From Annulohypoxylon bovei var. microspora (lineage: Eukaryota; Ascomycota; Sordariomycetes; Xylariales; Hypoxylaceae), in NCBI GenBank assembly GCA_022836615.1, contig MU405467.1:1-23725 (forward strand): 23,725 bases of DNA, in the 5' to 3' direction. Position numbers and translations under genes: made by a program. The notes below the pieces were generated by a model. That model did not search any database. It was not told where the DNA came from and saw nothing but the letters and a program-made list of their open reading frames with translations. This document shows positions 19,441 through 23,725 of the stretch, in pieces. How positions within the stretch are numbered: the first letter of the stretch is position 1; each line of letters starts with the position of its first letter.

Positions 19441-20966
19441 TACATTTATTATTAAATATATATTTCATCGATTAATAATTATATATATTTATATTTTAAT
19501 ATTTATTAATATTTATATTATTATTATTACATTTATATTTTATAAATAAATTAATATATTAATTATAAATTATAATTTTTTTATTATAAAATTAAAAAAA
19601 TTAAAATTAATAAAAGTGGATGTTAACGAATAAATATATAAAAAAAAGCTTAAATTAAAAGTTTTATTTAAACATTATTTTCTTTTAATTTTAAATTAAC
19701 GTCGTTTTTATTATGTTCCGTTACTTCTTTTTTTAAAATAATAACCATTATTTCGGTTTTCGCATTACACGTTAAATAATTATTAAAAAAATGGCCTTTT
19801 TGCTTATAAAAATAATAAATTAAATTAATGTTAAATATTATAAAAATGTTATATTAACAAGGAATTAAAAAAATTTAAAAAGGTTTTTTCGTACATGTTT
19901 AAATTATGATTTTTATTATTAAATGAAAAATATTAAAACTAATAAAAATTATTTTCGTAACATTAAAAGTAACTTTAATTTTAAATTAAAGTTAAAAAAT
20001 TATAAAGTTAATTTTCTTTTAAACGGCTTCGGCGCGTTATTAAATTAACATTAAATAAAGATTTTTAAATTTAATAAATTTTATTTTTTTATTTAAATAA
20101 TAATAAAATACTTAAATATAAAAATCGGCAATTAATTAACGGTTTAATTTTTTTTTTATTTAAATATTAAAATTTTCTTTTTATTTATTAATAATATAAA
20201 AAACATGTAAAATTTAAAAAATTATTTATTTAATTATATATTAAACTTATAAAAGTTATTTTTAATTTAAGTTTTAATATTAAAATTATTATATAATAAC
20301 TTTAATAAATTATATATTTATTTAATTTTAATATATTAATTAATATTATTTTTAATAAAAAAAAATTAAAAAATTAATTTAATTTTATTTTTAATAAATA
20401 AATAAAACCATGTAAATTAAATATATTTTTTAAAAAATTTTTATTAATTAATTTAAAACTTATTTTTTATATTTATTTTTTATTTTTTAAATATAAAATT
20501 TAAATCATTTAATAAAAGATATAAATTTTTAATATAAATTTTTAATAAAAATAAAAATAAAATTATTAATTATATTTTAAAGGTGCGTTAAAAGTTATTT
20601 AACTTTTTAAACTTATTATTTTATTTTATTAAAAAAACGATTAAATTTTAAAACGTATAAATTAAAGTAAAAGAATAAAAGGTGTAAAAAAAAATAAAAA
20701 AAATAAAAAGAAAAAAGGAAATAAAAATAAAAAAAACGATTTATAATTAATTTTTTAACGTTATTAATTTATTTAAAATAACGGATAATACGGCTTAAAG
20801 TAAATTTACTTTTATAATGTTAAGCTTTAAAAGCGGGATAATAAAGCTTTATTATAAGTTTAATTAAAAGGCATGTTTATTTTAATTAAAAAATTTATTA
20901 ATGGGCGGAACTTTTTTTTTTTTTTTCTTTTTAAAAAAAAAAGCAAGTTTTTAATTTTATTATTAA
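19441..20966. other. RIPed AT-rich DNA, no certain gene
   Basis: Copia RT and RNase H would be expected here if the preceding call is right, but I found no YVDD-like motif. At about 20664-20738 there is an A-rich, nearly C-free plus-strand tract with scattered G, which could be a decayed polypurine tract or Lys-rich coding; this is speculative. A few GC patches (CGGCTTCGGCGCG near 20025-20037) survive. Confidence 0.45.
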
Positions 20967-21278
20967 TGTGACGGTTTTTATAAGCAATGGTAAACTTGTG
21001 TTATATGGGGTTAAAAATAAGGTTATTTTCATTAATAAAAGAAAAAAAAAAAAGTAATAACTTTTTATTTTTAAGGTTATAATATTTATATTTAAAAGTA
21101 TAAATTAAATTAATTAATGTGGAAATTTCTTTTATATGTATTTTAATAACTTTTATAACTTATTTAAGGTTATTAATAATTTTATTATAAGGATTTACGC
21201 TTATTACGTTTATAATTATAATATAAACTTATGTTAATTTTTATTTTAATTAATTTTTTAAGTTTTTAATTTATAATA
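20967..21278 (-). repeat. LTR of element 3 (3' LTR in coding sense)
   Basis: 312 bp, starts TGTGACGG. It is very close to the left LTR of element 1 (shared ATATGGGGTTAAAAAT and the A-run), suggesting a similar RIP outcome. The purine run AAAAAAAAGGG (minus strand, 21283-21293) sits beside its inner edge. Confidence 0.92.
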
Positions 21279-23630
21279 ATATCCCTTTTTTTTATTTTCT
21301 AAGGCCTATAATTATAAAGGTTTTTTTATTTATTTTGTTTCTTACCTTGAATTATTAATAAAATGTTTTTAAGGCTTTTGTATTTTTTAATTTTTTTTAA
21401 GGTTTTTATGTCGGTTTTATGTAACCTTTTTATTTAATTAATATTATTTTACGTATGCCTTGTTTTTTACGTTTACTTTTTAATTATAAGATTTCTTTAA
21501 TAATGTATTTAAAGTTTTTATTATTTTAATTAATAAAAGATAATGGTTAAACGTTATTTTATATTTAAAATGGCAGTGGGTTTATAATTATTAACTTAAA
21601 TAATTTAATGTAAAATTATAATTAAATTTTTATAAATATATTTAATTTTATTATATAAGGGTTAATTACTTTAATTACCTTATATTTCGTATGTAATTAA
21701 AAGAGTTTTTTCTTAAGTTATAATATTATGATATTTTTTAAATTTAATTAAACTTTATTATTTACCTTATATTTAAGGCTTTTTAATTAAAATTAATTTA
21801 TTATATGTTCCATATGTTCTTAAATTATAACCATGGTAATTTAAGCGTATTTGTTAATTTTTTTAATTTTAATTATAAAGTTTATAACTTATTATTCTTT
21901 AAATGATTTATTTAAGGTTTTATTAATAACTTATTTAATTAAGTGTATATAATATTTATATGTTATGTAAAAAAGGTTTAACTTAATTATTATGTTTTAA
22001 TTATTAATTATTATTATTATTATAAGTAACATTTTTAATTAATTAAATTATATGTAGGTTAAAAAATATTATAAATATGCTTATACTTTTTAATTCATTT
22101 TTTTTATGGATCCATTAATTTTTAAGTTAAAAGTAATGGATAAACGTTATACCACCTTTATTAATTTATAAAGTTTTATTTAAAATATATTCGTTTAATT
22201 ACTTTTTTAATTTAATATTATTATTATAAAAAAGTTATAATATTTAATATAAGTATATATAAGCTTTATAATATATATTTTAATCTTTATAATATCCATC
22301 ACTTTTAATAAAACTTATTTTAATAATTAACAGGTGATTATTATTAAATATTAAAGGTTTTTTTTTTTTCTTATCGGCATTTTTATTATAAAGTTAATAA
22401 ATAGCTTTGAAAAGTAATAATTAAAAATAAGTAAAGGTTTTAATAACCTTTTTTATTAAGTTCGTTAAATATGAACTTAATTATAAATATTATAATTTTT
22501 ATAAAACTTTTATATATTTTATTTTATAATTAATTAATAAAAAGATCTTAAGGTAATCGTAATAATATTATTTTTTTTTAGATGACCCATGACGTAAAAA
22601 TTGTAGATATTTTAAATTATAACCGTTTTAAAGGGTTTTTAATTTAATATTTACGTTTGTTTTTTAAATAATATAACTCTTTTATTATTTAAATTATATT
22701 TAATAATTAAAACCTTATAATCTTTAAGAATTAATAAGAAATAATAATCACTTTTATTAATAACCTTATAAATTATTTTAAAGTTTATATCTTTAATAAC
22801 CTTTTAATTTTATAAAGTTTATAAATCTTTATTATAAAAGATTTTTTTTTTAATGGATATAATTATAAGGCTTTAATCTAATATTACCCCCTTTTTTAAC
22901 ATTTTAATAACATTTATTAAAAACATTTAAATGCTTATTATTATTATTTTTATTAAAGGTAACCATTTTTATTTAAATAAATGTTACATATAATTTACCA
23001 CCTTTTTATTTTTTTAATTTATTAAGATATTTTAATTTTATTTTAATAAGGTATTAAGTTATTTTATTTTTTTATTAACTTAATACTTTATAATAAAATT
23101 AAATCTTAATAAAGTTTATTTTTAATATATTTAATGTTTATTTAATTTATAAATAATTATAAAATATTTTAAGTTTTTATAATTTATAAAAATCGTAAAA
23201 GATTTAATTATTTTTTATAACTTTTTTTATTATGCTTTTATTAACTTAATAATTATTAAAAACTTTTTATTATATATTTTATAATTGTATTTAATTAACA
23301 ATAATTTTATTAAATAATAAATTATAAACCTTAATATTTTATTATAATTCTTTTATAAAAAGCAAGCTTTTAAAGCTTACTTTAAGTAATTTACTTTTAA
23401 GTATATTTTTTAATCGGGGTCTTAATAAGTTAAGATTAATATAATAATGAATAAATGTTTTAATTCTTTAAACGCTACGTTTACTTTTTACCCCCATTTA
23501 AAAAAGGTTTTTTTCTTTATTAAAATAATTAAAGAAACAATTAACTTATTAAATCCTTTAATAAACGTTTTATAAAAGTTCATAAACTTTAAAAAGCTGC
23601 GAACTTTTCGTACATTTATAAGTGGTTTTT
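21279..23630 (-). pseudogene. Decayed 3' part of pol, element 3
   Basis: Reading leftwards from 23630: the RT/RNase H connection, RNase H, integrase and chromodomain (about 21352-21522), placed by colinearity with element 2. It is more heavily mutated than element 2, with stops in every frame. It is truncated on its 5' side by the insertion at 23631. Confidence 0.8.
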
Positions 23631-23725
23631 TGTCAGGGTATAGGTGGATAGTGTAGTAGTATACTAGTATAGCTCTCGTGTGGGCCTAGCGAGGCCCTAG
23701 CGCAGCTGATGTGAGGTGTATATAA
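23631..23725. mobile_element. Start of a young, un-RIPed insertion, probably an LTR
   Basis: Composition changes at one base from A/T-only to GC-normal. The new sequence begins TGTCAGGGTATAGG, with the TG that starts LTRs, directly after TTTTT of element 3 (possible 5-bp target duplication). It contains a hairpin GGGCCT-AGCG-AGGCCC (23682-23697), a palindrome TAGTATACTA (23657-23666) and ends in TATATAA (23719-23725), a possible TATA box. LTR identity is inferred, since the other end and any coding part are outside the window. A DNA transposon end is the alternative. Confidence 0.6.
23719..23725 (+). promoter_or_regulatory. Possible TATA box in the LTR-like sequence
   Basis: TATATAA lies 89 bp into the LTR-like sequence, in GC-normal context. 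If this is a 5' LTR read to the right, it would be a plausible core promoter. No start site can be seen because the window ends here. Confidence 0.3.

Larger units (their letters stand above)
20967..23630 (-). mobile_element. Element 3: third gypsy chromovirus copy, 3' half, interrupted
   Basis: The 3' LTR (20967-21278) and about 2.35 kb of 3' internal sequence match elements 1 and 2 with constant offsets (20,752 to element 1), again with RIP-type substitutions only. It contains the polypurine tract, chromodomain, integrase and RNase H regions in decayed form. At 23630, equivalent to 2878 in element 1 (the RT/RNase H connection), it is cut by an unrelated un-RIPed sequence. The rest presumably lies beyond that insertion, outside the window. 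The 5 bp before the LTR are ATTAA; the partner cannot be seen. Confidence 0.92.

Noticed and set aside
20664..20740. A/G-rich tract as a polypurine tract or Lys-rich gene
   Set aside because: It contains scattered T and is not next to a demonstrable LTR; composition alone does not support a call.
1..23725. Mitochondrial or plastid origin because of the high AT content
   Set aside because: Paired LTR retrotransposons with chromodomain, target duplications and transition-only divergence with TpA excess indicate RIPed nuclear fungal DNA; no organelle genes or tRNAs were seen.

Overview
The window looks like a transposon graveyard in the genome of a filamentous ascomycete (Pezizomycotina). It is extremely AT-rich. 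CpA/TpG steps are depleted, TpA is in large excess, and repeated copies differ almost only by C-to-T and G-to-A changes. This is the signature of repeat-induced point mutation (RIP), a process known only in fungi. I see no intact host gene. Nearly all open frames above about 60 codons are chance frames; the one exception, at 11172-11384 on the minus strand, is a fragment of a dead reverse transcriptase.

Layout: (1) 1-209, AT-rich flank that is only lightly RIPed. (2) 215-5884, a full-length 5,670-bp Ty3/gypsy LTR retrotransposon (element 1, coding on minus) with 312-bp LTRs and a TAATG target duplication. (3) 6069-7867, a rearranged derivative of the same family on the plus strand (element 4): LTR, 5' internal part, second LTR, then a 150-bp integrase-region scrap. 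(4) 7867-15672, a roughly 1.05-kb unit carrying a minus-strand reading-frame remnant of unknown family, duplicated in tandem. The first copy is split by a second full-length gypsy element (element 2, 8510-14179, 5,670 bp, TSD AATTA). The second copy still holds the empty target site. (5) 15995-16721, an un-RIPed, GC-normal non-autonomous DNA transposon (MITE-like, 124-126-bp terminal inverted repeats) flanked by TTAATTAA. (6) 16730-20966, heavily RIPed DNA with weak traces of a Ty1/copia polyprotein on the plus strand. (7) 20967-23630, the 3' half of a third gypsy copy (element 3, minus). (8) 23631-23725, the start of a fresh, un-RIPed sequence beginning TGTCAGG, probably the LTR of a younger retrotransposon inserted into element 3.

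The gypsy family is identified from its decayed minus-strand translation: the RT motif (YVDN, from YVDD), the RT/RNase H connection, RNase H blocks, integrase traces and a C-terminal chromodomain, so it is a chromovirus. Elements 1 and 2 have the same length, and the reverse transcriptase motif, both LTRs and both ends sit at one constant offset (8,295 bp). Decay has therefore been by substitution, not by insertion or deletion.

Inferred order of events: tandem duplication of the unknown unit and gypsy amplification; insertion of element 2 into one duplicate; RIP of everything; then post-RIP arrival of the MITE at 16 kb and of the LTR element at 23.6 kb. I found no convincing undescribed functional system. 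The most unusual items are the tandem orphan reading-frame remnant with its preserved empty site, the scrambled element 4, and the MITE with an internal GC-rich hairpin module.
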